Made by a program: the position numbers and the translations under genes | Shown here: positions 54,300-64,000 of the stretch, piece by piece | How the letters are laid out: every line of letters begins with the position of its first letter | Numbering within the stretch: the first letter of the stretch is position 1 | Notes under the pieces: generated by a model | Database searches by the model: none | What the model was told of the DNA's origin: nothing | What the model saw: the letters and a program-made list of their open reading frames with translations, nothing else | Source of the DNA: Plantago major | Lineage: Eukaryota; Streptophyta; Magnoliopsida; Lamiales; Plantaginaceae | Assembly: GCA_026545765.1 (NCBI GenBank) | Contig: CM048840.1 | Location: 28,028,765-28,092,764 of the forward strand | Length of the DNA: 64,000 nucleotides | Direction: 5' to 3'

Positions 54300-56176
54300 A
54301 TAGCCTCCAAGAACACTTCTACACAGAAATCCCAATCCTCCACTGGTACTGCTGAAAAGCAAGCACCAGAGTTGGTTATTGTTAACAATCGACTGGTAGG
54401 AGCTTTCAATCCTGACCATTGGACTTCAAGTCACATAATGATTTGGGGTGGTGCCATGGTTGAGGAATACCTCACGGCTGCAATAGAGAACCAAGCCGAC
54501 AGAAAGATAATTCTTGACATGCTTGAAAAGGCACAAATCAAGGGCTTTGTATCTGCTCGCCCTAGTGGAATTTCATCACTAGATGTGTTGGAATTTTACA
54601 ACAACTCCAGGATTATTTCCTGTGTATCCTTTGCAATAAATAGTGTCTATCAAAACCTCAGTCCAAGGAAAGGAAATCCTTTTGGACTTAACAACTTTCT
54701 GTAAGTTGTTTGAGGTTCAAAATCTTGGAAAGGATTTTGAAATAAACACCAAGGATGAGGAACTCCTTGAAGGTGTTAAAGAACTTTACAGTGATGTGTG
54801 TGATCTTGACAAATCAGATACACCCACTGAGTTCAAACTTGCTGACATCCGAACCAGACATTTGTTGGTTCACTGGGATGTAATGGCTTGCATTCTTCAC
54901 AGATTCTTTGATGGTCTACAAGGAGGTGCTGACCAGATAAGCCAAGAACGATGGATCATGTTGTTCTTGCTGAATCAACAAGACAAAAGGCTGGAAAACC
55001 CTTTCAACTGGGGAAAGTACGCCTTCATGAAATTTGTGAAGAAGATTCAAGGCTTCGAGCCTAAGATTGTTAAAGGACTAGCTGAGCCAAAGGCCACAGT
55101 AGGATATGGTCTAAAGATATGCTACTTGCTGGAAAAGCTTGGCATTGAGCTCAGAGAGACGGCTGAAATAGCCAACAGTAACTTACTCTACAAGTATGAG
55201 TATACAAATCTGATGAAAAAGGTTACTGGGTCTCAGAAAGGTCCTAAGAAGAGAAAATCTGAAAAGATATCTGAAGAAAAGGTTGCGACCAAGAAGCCCG
55301 AACTTCAAGAAAGAAGTCTGGCGGCAAATCAAGACACACCCAAAGAGGTTGTCAATTCTACAAACTTGGGATGAACTCATTAATCTGCAAAGAGTTATCA
55401 CCATCGAACAAGTAGATTCAAAGAGAAAGTGCTTTCGAAATGTTGCGACTAATGCGTAAAGCCTTGGATGAACTCATGAATCTTGCCAAAAGTGATGAAA
55501 ACACAAGCCCCATCTGCAGAAACCGCAGGAATAATGGACCAATCAGTTCCCAATGCTGATGAGAGCTCTGACGATGAAGATGATGAACTAGTCATCTCTC
55601 AAGTCCTAGAAAAATCAAAGAGGGCTAAGGTTACTGAACAAGTAACTGGTGATAAGGTATCTGAAGAAAAACCTACACCACAAAGTTCTTTGAACCTATA
55701 GCAAAGGTTGTTGGTGCAAACACATCATCAGGGAATGACTCTCTTGCACAACTTCACAAAGCTCTGATGAGTGGTATCTTAGTATTGGCAGATGCTGATG
55801 GAAATGCCACATCTAAGAATCTGGAAGAACATTCGACTGATCAATCTTCTGCTTCCAGACAACCACAACAACCACAAACACAACAACCACAACAGCCACA
55901 AGTGGTTGATGAAATGGTAAATGAACTCCATTTTGAAATACCAAAGAATACGATATCTTTGAAGAAAATCCTAATTGAAGGGTTCCCCAACTCAATGAGA
56001 GGGATCAAACTGAGACATCTACTCAGAATGATCAACCAGGGGAGGCAACTGAGTTGCATACTCAGGGAAGGTGTGAAGTACCAGAAACTTCAAACAAAGA
56101 AACTGAACTGGGACAAGACGACCAATGTATAGAAAGGTCACAAGTTCCAGAGACCAATCAGCCTGAAACTGCTCGG
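54300..56176 (+). pseudogene. Env-like/accessory ORF, first exon, frameshifted
   Basis: The likely start is ATA at 54300 (followed by ASKNTST), where an ATG is expected. It runs NNRLVGAFNPDHWTSSHIMIW to about 54650, shifts, and continues at 54643-55374 (LTTFCKLFEVQNLGKDFEI, IRTRHLLVHWDVMACILHRF, ERWIMLFLLNQQDKRLENPF), with more frameshifts near 55480, 55690 and 55980. The globular part resembles the plant retrotransposon env-like or putative plant transposon protein class; its function is unknown. The remainder is Glu/Ser/Thr/Pro-rich. It ends at a GT donor at 56177. Confidence 0.65.
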
Positions 56177-57060
56177 GTAAATGACTGGTTTAACTCTTAC
56201 CTTGTGAAAAATTTTATACTTATAAATCTTGTTACCTTATAAGAATCTCTTTGTTACAGGCTGAGTTAGAAACGGAAAGACAAGAGGAAGCTGAAAAGCT
56301 TACCTCAGATACTGAAAAAGAGGTTCTCTCAACCTCAACTCTTGAGAAATCTGAGCCTGTGCCACAGGTAAATGATTCTTAAAGAGAACTAACTTTTCAG
56401 TAAAAATGTTTGTATGATCATTGATGATAAATGTTTCTAACAGGCTCCAACTGAGATGGAAGAAGATAAGGCAGAAATGCCAGAGACAAACCCAGAAACC
56501 AACAAGGTTTCTGAAGCACACATCACTGAGCTTTCAAACTTGAAGGTATATGAAAATCAGTGATAAGTACTCTTCAGCCTGGGTCATCTTAAAACTTCTT
56601 CTAAATTATTCAATACTATCTACTTACAGGCTCAATCAGAAGTAGAAGTGCAAGGGGACAAAGTTGCGACATCCCCAGCACCTATGGAAATTGATGAGGC
56701 ATCAAGGGCTTCATCACAAGAAAAGATTCCAGAGACTGCACAAGTCTCTGAGAGACAAGTATCTGTGCCTCCCATGGAGGTAATTGACCTCTCAGATATC
56801 TAACTTGTCACTTAAAGTTCTTCTTGATAAAAATTCCTAAGTATTGTGATAATGTTAATTCTCAGGTTCAAGAAAGAAAGGTTGATGAGGACCAGACTTC
56901 CAAGTCTCCACCTCACCACAAGATATCTGAGACACCAATTGTCCCAGTAGAACAAGTATCTGAGCCTGATGTTCATACTCAGGTAACTCAGAAACTAAAA
57001 TACACTTCTACTCAGATATCTACCAAAGTTTTGAAACTCACTCAAAACTCTTTCTTTCAG
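56177..57060 (+). other. Exon-intron array in the accessory gene
   Basis: Intron-like GT-AG segments: 56177-56259 (83 nt), 56368-56443 (76), 56546-56629 (84), 56780-56865 (86), 56983-57060 (78). Between them are exons of 108, 102, 150 and 117 nt, all multiples of three and all starting at phase 0, four of the five acceptors followed by GCT. Four of the introns have in-frame stops (TAA, TAA, TGA, TAA); the fifth has none and is 26 codons long. Each acceptor follows a pyrimidine-rich stretch ending in CAG. Confidence 0.75.
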
Positions 57061-58356
57061 GCTCAAACAAATGCAAAGCAGGTTCCCATTGAAGAAACAA
57101 GGGACCTACTTCACTTTTTCAAAGCTCACACTTTGCCAAAGCACATTCAATGCTTCAAGAAATGGCAGAAGTTAAGGTGCTATGATCTCTCTAAAATATT
57201 GAGAATAACTGATCAACCAACCAGACGGGCACGAGCTCTTGACCTGGAAACATATGTCCAAGCAATGTTCGCTACAGAACAACATACAGTTGCGACTCTA
57301 CTACACACGGACTTTTCCAGAGAAGTGGCGCATAGTTTGATACATGCCTTTGAACAGGCAGATGATCAGACAAGATTACAGATGGCATTCAAGCCAGTTC
57401 TGCCCCAGACTCTGCAATTCATATCTTCTGAACAAGAAGAAGTTAATGGGCAGAAGATCACTATCCCGGAAGTGATCAATCTTGTATCTGAAGATGATGA
57501 GGAGGAAGAAATGAATGAAAATTTCTTTGATGAACCTCCCACTGATCATCACCATAAGGATGATAATGACAAAAAGGATGATGATGATGCTCCTGCACCA
57601 GGAACCGGAGGAATTTCACAGAGAAACATTGCCTCAGCTGCTGAAAAGCAAACTGAGAAGACTTCACAGAAATCTCCGTCTTCATCACCTCAGAAATCTA
57701 CTCATCCATCTTCTCACCAACACGCAGTTACTACTGAACAAGTAGTTGAGCTTTCTGAAGAAACCAATCGGAAATTATTAAACACTCAGACCAGAAGTGC
57801 TCAACTCAGACAACTATTGAAAGAAGAACAACAAATCCATCTTCAACTAGAAGATCAAATAGCTCAATCTAGAGAAAGGCTTGATCAACTAGAAGATCAA
57901 TACCTCAAAGAAATGAATGCTTACTCTGTGGTTAGCGAGCTGCGGGATGCTGTTCAAGAGATCGCCAAAGAACTCGATACTGAAGAAGTATCTGCAGACA
58001 AGCATGATGCTAAGGCGGCATCATCTTCGAAAGAAGCACCATCCTCCTCCCAGAAAGGAAAGAAACCAATCTCTGAGATGGTTGCTGGACTTGATACGAT
58101 TGATGAAAATGTCCAAGAGGATGAAGATCACTGGGCTAATCCCTCAGATGATGAAGAAGACAAGACTTTGGCAGGACACCGCCATGAACATCTAGCGGTT
58201 TCTCACTTAAAAAGAAAGTTGATTGCTCCTACAATCTTCAACAAACTGCCAAACGTCCACTCTCAAGAGTACATGAGCAGGTACCAAGTACTAGCTACTC
58301 TGAATAAGGAGATGTCTTCACAAAACAAGGAAGTAATTGCCTCTCCCTCCGAATGA
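57061..58356 (+). CDS. Accessory protein, main 3' exon (coiled coil)
   Basis: 432 codons from the last acceptor to TGA at 58354-58356. (The open frame technically extends back to 56824 through the stop-free fifth intron.) An alpha-helical first part (DLLHFFKAHTLPKHIQCFKK, RARALDLETYVQAMFATEQH) is followed by an acidic segment (NLVSEDDEEEEMNENFFDEP), a His/Lys/Asp-rich piece and a coiled coil (QLRQLLKEEQQIHLQLEDQI, ERLDQLEDQYLKEMNAY). No enzyme motif. It ends one base into an overlapping ATGA at 58353. Confidence 0.6.
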   Translation, partial: AQTNAKQVPIEETRDLLHFFKAHTLPKHIQCFKKWQKLRCYDLSKILRITDQPTRRARALDLETYVQAMFATEQHTVATLLHTDFSREVAHSLIHAFEQADDQTRLQMAFKPVLPQTLQFISSEQEEVNGQKITIPEVINLVSEDDEEEEMNENFFDEPPTDHHHKDDNDKKDDDDAPAPGTGGISQRNIASAAEKQTEKTSQKSPSSSPQKSTHPSSHQHAVTTEQVVELSEETNRKLLNTQTRSAQLRQLLKEEQQIHLQLEDQIAQSRERLDQLEDQYLKEMNAYSVVSELRDAVQEIAKELDTEEVSADKHDAKAASSSKEAPSSSQKGKKPISEMVAGLDTIDENVQEDEDHWANPSDDEEDKTLAGHRHEHLAVSHLKRKLIAPTIFNKLPNVHSQEYMSRYQVLATLNKEMSSQNKEVIASPSE

Positions 58357-59273
58357 GAAAGTTCACTGAGCTCATCACTCAGAGAACAACTAGCATGATC
58401 ATTGCTCAGAAAGATCTGGGAATGACAAGGGACGATGATGTGTCTTTAGCTGAAAAAGCTTTTCAAGAGGCAAGTTACACTGCTGGAAAAGCAGATGCCA
58501 TCCTAGGCCCATTGGCAGAGCTCACTGATAAGGACAATGGACTTATCAAACAAAATCGAGAGCTCAAAGTCGAACTTGAAGTTGGTCACTTTTACAACTA
58601 TTTACAAGGGCATTTTGACTCTCTCTCAGATTCCTTTATGAGACTGAGTCAGCCAACAATGACTAAGGGGGAAAGAAAGTACAAATCTGGACCTCAAAGT
58701 CAGGGGGAATGGGAAGAAGGAGATGAAAACAAAAAGAGATCTGGAGCTGGTGCTGCTCAGAAAGGAAGAAGAAAAACTTCCCAGCCACCACTCAGAATCT
58801 ATGAATCCTTCTCAAGCCAAGTTGCTTCCCAGAGACCTACTGAAGGAACCAAAAGGGTAACAAGGGCCATGGCACAGAAACCTCCAAGGAGTACCAAGGC
58901 TCCAAGGAGAAGACAAGTTAGAGGGATTGATGAATCTTCTGAAGAAGAAGAAGAAGGTCAAATCAAGTCAAAGGGCAATGAAGAAGGCTGCAAAGATCTC
59001 ACAAGAATTGATCTTGATGAAGATGATGAAGAAACTGATGAAGATGAAGCTCCTCTTCACAGAAAAAGGAAAATTGAAAGCCTAACTGAGCCCATAGCTG
59101 CAAAGCCACTAGCAGCTAAAACACCCTCTGGAAATACCAAGTCTATCCAGGGTGGTAGTTCTTCAAGCAACAACCCCAAAGAGAATTCAAGACATAAAAG
59201 GAACAGACTGAGAGCTGAACAAAGACAAAGTCAACTTCCACTCAGGCCAAAGAAGCCAAAATTGAGTATGTGA
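58353..59273 (+). CDS. Accessory protein continuation, nuclear-protein-like
   Basis: 306 codons starting at the overlapping ATGA; probably the same protein before a single-base change. Helical start (FTELITQRTTSMIIAQKDLG), then a basic and acidic low-complexity tail with nuclear-localisation-like clusters (KKRSGAGAAQKGRRKTSQ, RRRQVRGIDESSEEEEEG). No known domain recognised. Confidence 0.55.
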   Translation: MRKFTELITQRTTSMIIAQKDLGMTRDDDVSLAEKAFQEASYTAGKADAILGPLAELTDKDNGLIKQNRELKVELEVGHFYNYLQGHFDSLSDSFMRLSQPTMTKGERKYKSGPQSQGEWEEGDENKKRSGAGAAQKGRRKTSQPPLRIYESFSSQVASQRPTEGTKRVTRAMAQKPPRSTKAPRRRQVRGIDESSEEEEEGQIKSKGNEEGCKDLTRIDLDEDDEETDEDEAPLHRKRKIESLTEPIAAKPLAAKTPSGNTKSIQGGSSSSNNPKENSRHKRNRLRAEQRQSQLPLRPKKPKLSM

Positions 59274-59346
59274 AGTATGACAATGATTCCTCTCTGAGTG
59301 CATCAATCAGAAAAATGGCTATTGGATTCTGGAACTTAAGCATCTA

Positions 59347-59860
59347 TTGGTAAATTCAAGATTTCCAGAACCAATCCTCAAACAGCTTATGGCATGGAGA
59401 AAGAATAAACCTACCTTGATCAACACCAATCACATCAAAGCATGGTTGGATTTTGAAGTTGTCAAGAGAACTGAAGCCATGAAGAAGGACCCATCTGATG
59501 ATTGTCCATATGGAAAGCCAGATGATGTGCACAAAATTCTGAATATCACAGGAACAGGCACAAGACCAAGACTTGCTGTGGAACCCTATGAGTCGTTCTA
59601 TCGATGAAGATCAATACAAGGGTGACATCAGATATCTGAAGATTATCTATGGATACTTCAAGCTTTCAGATATCAGAATAGAGCATGCCTGGAAGTGGGG
59701 AAAGTACCTATGGGTCAAGCATTTTGCCAAGAAAAATCCTACCAAAACCTACAAAGAGGTCTGTGGATTTGCCAGAGACACAGAGATGCTTGTCAGAACT
59801 CTTCTCTATGATTATTCTGATGACATCAAAAGGTTTGGAGATAGGAAATTTGCAGACTGA
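59347..59860 (+). pseudogene. Accessory region end
   Basis: Two frames: 59347-59590 (RFPEPILKQLMAWRKNKP, LINTNHIKAWLDFEVVKRTEA) and 59573-59860 (YKGDIRYLKIIYGYFKLS, EHAWKWGKYLWVKHFAKKNP). They read as one helical domain after a frame change. No family recognised. The 3' UTR to the polypurine tract follows. Confidence 0.5.
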
Positions 59861-60232
59861 TCCATAGAAATTTTTGTTGAAGACTTGAAGATTGAAGACT
59901 TGAAGACTAGTTCTTTAGGATGTTTACTTGGAGCTTGGTAACTCCTGTTGTCCTAATTTACTATGTAGTTTTTGTATTTTTGCTGACTGAGCTCAACTGT
60001 ATTCTGTATTAAAGTTATCTGTAATCCTTAGTTGCGACTTATCTGAAGAACTTACTCTCAGATAGTATTTTATAAAAGATAACTTGTCAGCAAAGATCAC
60101 ACCTTGTGATTTGGTTGATGTCTACTTTCTGCACTTAATTATATGATTTGAAAGATCTCAAGAAATGATTAAGTAGTGGATTGTTTCCTCATCCAGATTT
60201 GTAATAGGGAAGATAGTCATCGTTGACTAATC

Positions 60233-60246
60233 AAAATGGGGGAAAT
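60233..60246 (+). other. Polypurine tract
   Basis: AAAATGGGGGAAAT immediately before the 3' LTR; primes plus-strand synthesis. Confidence 0.8.
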
Positions 60247-60247
60247 T

Positions 60248-61956
60248 TGTTAGATATTTTGTTAGAATATCTGTTTAGATTTTTTTCAGCAACATGATGA
60301 CTTATCTTAGTCTCAAAAAGGTGATTAGTACTCTTGGTTTACTTGAACATTGTAAAAGAGGAAACCCACTTAGTATGATAGTCTAGCTAATCTTGTATAG
60401 GATATTAGGTCTCAAAATGTAATTTTTATTTTATGAAGAGAAGACTAAGAAGAAGACATCCAAGCAGAAAGCTCAACAAGAATTGAAGATTTGAAGAAAA
60501 CTGCACAAGATTACTGAATCTGTTATTAAGATATCTTAGCCAGATATCTTGTAGACGCGAACAGTTTCAAACAAACTGTGTCACAAGAGATATCTGAGAA
60601 ATGAGATGCATATCTGAAAACAAGGAAAGTGTCCACAGATATCTATTCTCAGATACCTTGAGCATTAACCACGTTTCTGAAAGAGAAACATATATTGCAA
60701 ACAGAGTTGTTTCAATCAATACAAGTGGTATCTGAAGAATGAAGATAAGGATGTGCAAAGAATCAGACAACTAGTCTAGTCTCTGATACAAAGCATATTT
60801 CCGTTGACACTACAGGACAAAAAGTATAGTACAATGCATTTAATGCACGGACAGAGATGTCTGAGTAAAAGCAACGGCAACTTCTGAGAAGAAGACAAAA
60901 CCTGCTACAGTACTATACACACAGATATCGATAGTTTGAATTTGAGCCTAACGGATACTATTCAAACGGCACTCAAATCCATCTATAAATATCAACACTT
61001 AGACAGCTTGAGAGAACACACGACACACATTGCATACGCTGAAACATAGAACTCTGAACATTCTACTCTCTCATTGCAACTTACTTATTATCAAAGCTTT
61101 CTGTTGCGACTAAAGCTTGTGATCTTGAGTAAACACTGAAGTTCTAAGTGTCCTGATCCTAAACAAGCAAAGCTATCCGTGAAGGAGTTGAATCAAAAGA
61201 TCAACTATCTGAGATTCATTCTCTTGAACAGATATCATAAGACTTGGGTCAGTAAAATCGAACTAGATACCATACGCTGTAAAGTGTATTAAGTAACTTA
61301 GTTCACAGAGCTATCTGAATAACTGAAAAGTTATTAAGACGCTCATCTGACAACTCAAACCGAAACCAACACCGAAACCGGCGTGGAGTAAAGGAAGTAC
61401 TTAGTTTGAAAAATCAGGGAATAACTCCAAGGTTACCGGAGTATAGGAAGTACTTGATTTGGGAAACTAAGGAATAACTCCAAAGTTTTTAAGTATAGGA
61501 AGTATTTAGCTTGGGAAGCTAGGGAACAACTCAAAGGTTTCTGAGTATAGGAAGTACTTGGCTGAAGAAGCTAGGGAACAACTCAGGGGGAACTTTTGGT
61601 TGGGAACCAATTGTTCAGAATCTTAGAATAGGATTTTTGTAAGGTTATCTCAAATTATCTGTTCTAGTGAATTCTAGGTCTCTGATAGACCGAAGTGGAT
61701 TAGTTGGAGGATTACGCCACCTCCAGATACCACTATACTTGCTGTGTCATTTACATTTACAGATTTATACTTCAAAGAACACACACACACTTATTAACTG
61801 CTTCTACACTTATCTTTATTAAGTCTTCCGTGACTGATTCTAAGTATCAGATATCCATTCAGATATCTGAGAAATATTTGTTATCGACAAAAGTTTTAAA
61901 AGACTATTCACCCCCCCCCCCTCTAGTCTTTTACTTTGCCGTTATCTGGACCAACA
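60248..61956 (+). repeat. 3' LTR of the copia element
   Basis: 1709 bp; differs from the 5' LTR by scattered substitutions and small indels (for example the longer C run and a changed segment near 60903). Confidence 0.92.
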
Positions 61957-62033
61957 GAACAAATTATAAATAACACATGTAACCATTTTTCATGCAGAAC
62001 AGAAATACTCAAGTGTTATCAACTACTAACTTG

Positions 62034-64000
62034 TTATAATACACATAATATACCGTTATCGCCGTCCTCTAAGTCTACATATTGGTCCTCGTGCAGATCA
62101 AACAACTCATCATCTTCTTCTATGGGATTTTCTGCTTGTTTATCGACATCCTCTTGTTGGTACGAGTTGGTAATTGAGTCGTCTTTCTCAATGTACTCCA
62201 CTTTCGAGCGAGCACGAATAGATATCGGAGCTAACCATTCCGCCTTATCGCGTTTCCTGCTTGGATATTCAAGAAACACCATTTGTCGTGCTTGAGTCGC
62301 CAAAATAAATGGTTCATACTTGGTTCTGTACCTCTTCTTTTGGTTCACATTAACCATTTCATACTGCTCGTTCTTCCTCGTACTTCCTGGATTAGGATCA
62401 TACCACTCAACATCAAACAAGAAGGTTCTTTTCAATGGCAAGCCGAGATATTCAATCCTCACTATTCGTTTTAGCTTCCCGGAAAATCAAACAAAGCAGC
62501 GTCTCCATAATCTGCACCCTTAACACACACCCCGGAGTTGCTTGTCCCATGGCCGTGTTACATTCAGTCGTGTGGAACCTAAGGCCATTGACTATATAAC
62601 CTGGGAATGTGTAGACCTTTTTGGATGGCCCCTCTGCAAGAGCCTTTAAGTATAGGCATGTGACATTGTTAATAGGATTCTGGACATACTCTTTGAACCA
62701 ATCTGGAAATTCTGATTTCAGTTTTGAGTCAAGTAGTTCCTCTAGTGTATCCTCTGTCATCTGAGGATTTTCTTCCAAACAACGCTTTTTGAAATCACTG
62801 CAAACATTGATTCGATGATAAGTCTATAATTGAAGTAGAGACTTACGTAGCTATATTAAAATTTAAAGAAAGTGTTGCTCACCTCGCAAATAGCAGCATA
62901 TACTTGTCAACCTCAGCACAATTCGTGAGGACATAATATTGAGCTGCTTTTAACTCCTTCCCCGTAAGATATTCTTTCTTAGCTCCACCAAGAGGTCTCC
63001 CTGATACCCTAAAGACATATAGGGACAACTCATCATCCACTTGAACTTCGAATGTGTCTGCGTTTCGAGCCGGCCTTGATGTCTTCGTAGGGACGTACTC
63101 ATCAAAGTAATAAGAGCAGAAGGTTGCAGTTTCCTCTCGAATGTAGGCATTGGCAATCGATCCTTCAGGTTTACCTTTATTGTTCACATACTTGTTCAAT
63201 TTCCCCAAGTACCTCTCGAATGGGTACATCCATCGATACTGTACCGGTCCAGCAAGTCTCGCTTCATGTGGAAGGTGAACCGACAAGTGCTCCATAGAAT
63301 CAAACCAGCTCGGTGGAAAGATACGCTCGAGCTTGCATAGAATCAATGGTATGTTCTTTTCAAGATTTTCCAACACTTTGTCATGAACCACCCTTGTGCC
63401 TAAATTTTTGAAAAATAAGCTCAACTCGGTGATAGCAGTCCATACATGTTTAGGTAGCAGCTCTCGAAATGCTACCGGGATAAGCCTCTCCATAATTAAA
63501 CACATGACAGTCGTGGCTCTTCATCCCAAAAACCTTTGTCTTCTTCAAATCCACACACTTCTCTAAATTTGAGGCGTAATTATCTGGGAAAATCAATGCC
63601 CTCACCCAATCAAACAAAATTGACCTAGATGCATTGTCAATTGTGTAGCACGCTTTCGGCCACTTACGTTTCTCATCCTTGTTTGACAACTCAGGCCTTT
63701 TACACCACGTATCCAACTCGGCTCTAGACTTCGCATTGTCCTTTGTTTTTCCCTCAATGTTTCAAAGTGTATTGAATAAGTTCTCAAACACGTTCTTCTC
63801 AATGTGCATGAAATATAAGTTGTGACGGATAAGAAGACTGCTCCGATAAGGCAAGTCTCAGAAGATGCTTCTCTTCCTCCAACCACAATTTTTACCAATT
63901 TTCTCGTTATGTTTCATCCACCCAAGTTCAGTCACCTTCATAAGACCCAACCTATCAATCTCCGCAAGAATTTGTCCACCAGTAAGTCTTGTCGGGGCTT
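62034..64000 (-). pseudogene. CACTA Tnp2-type transposase (partial)
   Basis: Reading minus strand from the window end: a broken part (63898-63602), 63716-63450 (IDNASRSILFDWVRALIFPD, FGMKSHDCHVF), the DUF4218 segment 63505-62879 (CLIMERLIPVAFRELLPKHV, WFDSMEHLSVHLPHEARLAG, QYRWMYPFERYLGKLNKYV), then 62778-62452 and the DUF4216 segment 62462-62034 (TFLFDVEWYDPNPGSTR, EPFILATQARQMVFLEYP). This is the C-terminal half of TnpD/Tnp2 proteins, which cut CACTA ends. An intron-like gap lies at 62779-62878. Frameshifts occur near 63470-63600. The DDE core is beyond the window. Confidence 0.85.

Larger units (their letters stand above)
45765..61956 (+). mobile_element. Ty1/copia (SIRE-like) LTR retrotransposon, 16.2 kb
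   Basis: Two LTRs of 1.70 kb starting TGTTAGATATT and ending CCAACA, with flanks AAACA (45760-45764) and GAACA (61957-61961), a 5-bp target duplication with one mismatch. Inside: a tRNA-Met primer site, a gag-like region with a coiled coil, protease, integrase, RT and RNase H in copia order, then about 6 kb of extra sequence with an env-like/accessory region, and a polypurine tract. By eye I see roughly two dozen LTR differences, so insertion was recent. It lies in the CACTA element between its two genes. Confidence 0.92.
43285..64000 (-). mobile_element. Large CACTA (En/Spm) element, runs off the window
   Basis: The left end is CACTACAAAAATC at 43285, followed by GCGACGGATA/TATCCGTCGC motifs to about 43545, like the small CACTA at 15076. 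Minus-strand genes follow: Ptta-type exons (43804-45690) and a Tnp2-type transposase (62034 onward), the normal set. A 16.2-kb copia element is inserted between them. The right end lies beyond the window. The transposase pieces have frameshifts. Confidence 0.85.

Overview
This window is plant nuclear DNA, most likely from a eudicot; an asterid or lamiid is only a guess. The evidence is spliced GT-AG genes, a mitochondrial-type RecA gene, an LRR receptor-kinase remnant, and plant-typical transposons (LINEs with DUF4283 ORF1, PIF/Harbinger, CACTA, Stowaway-like MITEs, a tRNA-derived SINE and a SIRE-like Ty1/copia element). Most of the 64 kb is nested transposons. I can support only a handful of host genes: three small secreted six-cysteine peptides, one small four-exon gene of unknown function, and a RECA gene.

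Layout. (1) 235-6880: a DUF4283/zinc-knuckle ORF that ends in a ubiquitin-like domain is split by an antisense LINE (365-5120) that has lost its RT core; an inverted, decayed DUF4283 copy lies beside it. (2) 8105-8374: cysteine-rich peptide gene with a TATA box. (3) 9400-12700: Ty3/gypsy integrase fragment, a 146-bp tandem duplication and two MITEs. (4) 12702-18290: the 3' end of a LINE, split by a 5.1-kb PIF/Harbinger element (TAA target duplication, inverted termini, decayed transposase and Myb/SANT ORFs), itself split by a 1.46-kb CACTA element with arrays of a GCGACGGATA motif and a GGT-rich minisatellite core. (5) 19027-24981: a small minus-strand four-exon gene whose last intron holds a 5'-truncated LINE, which in turn holds a MITE. 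(6) 28409-33784: an eight-exon mitochondrial-type RECA gene with altered DNA-binding loops. Its last intron carries a dead copy of a peptide gene whose two intact relatives follow at 34.2 and 35.1 kb. (7) 35801-39750: a duplicated promoter/5' segment and an LRR receptor-like pseudogene without a kinase. (8) 39751-43284: repeat-rich DNA. (9) 43285 to the window end: a large CACTA element (Ptta-type exons and Tnp2-type transposase, minus strand) split by a 16.2-kb Ty1/copia element.

The most unusual signal is in that copia element. Downstream of pol is about 5.5 kb of extra coding sequence. In it, five short GT-AG intron-like segments (76-86 nt) separate exons whose lengths are all multiples of three. 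Four of the segments carry in-frame stops, so the reading frame is continuous there only if they are spliced. A TATA-like box lies before this region. This suggests an intron-bearing accessory gene inside a retrotransposon. The DUF4283-CCHC-ubiquitin ORF and the remodelled RecA loops are the next most interesting signals.
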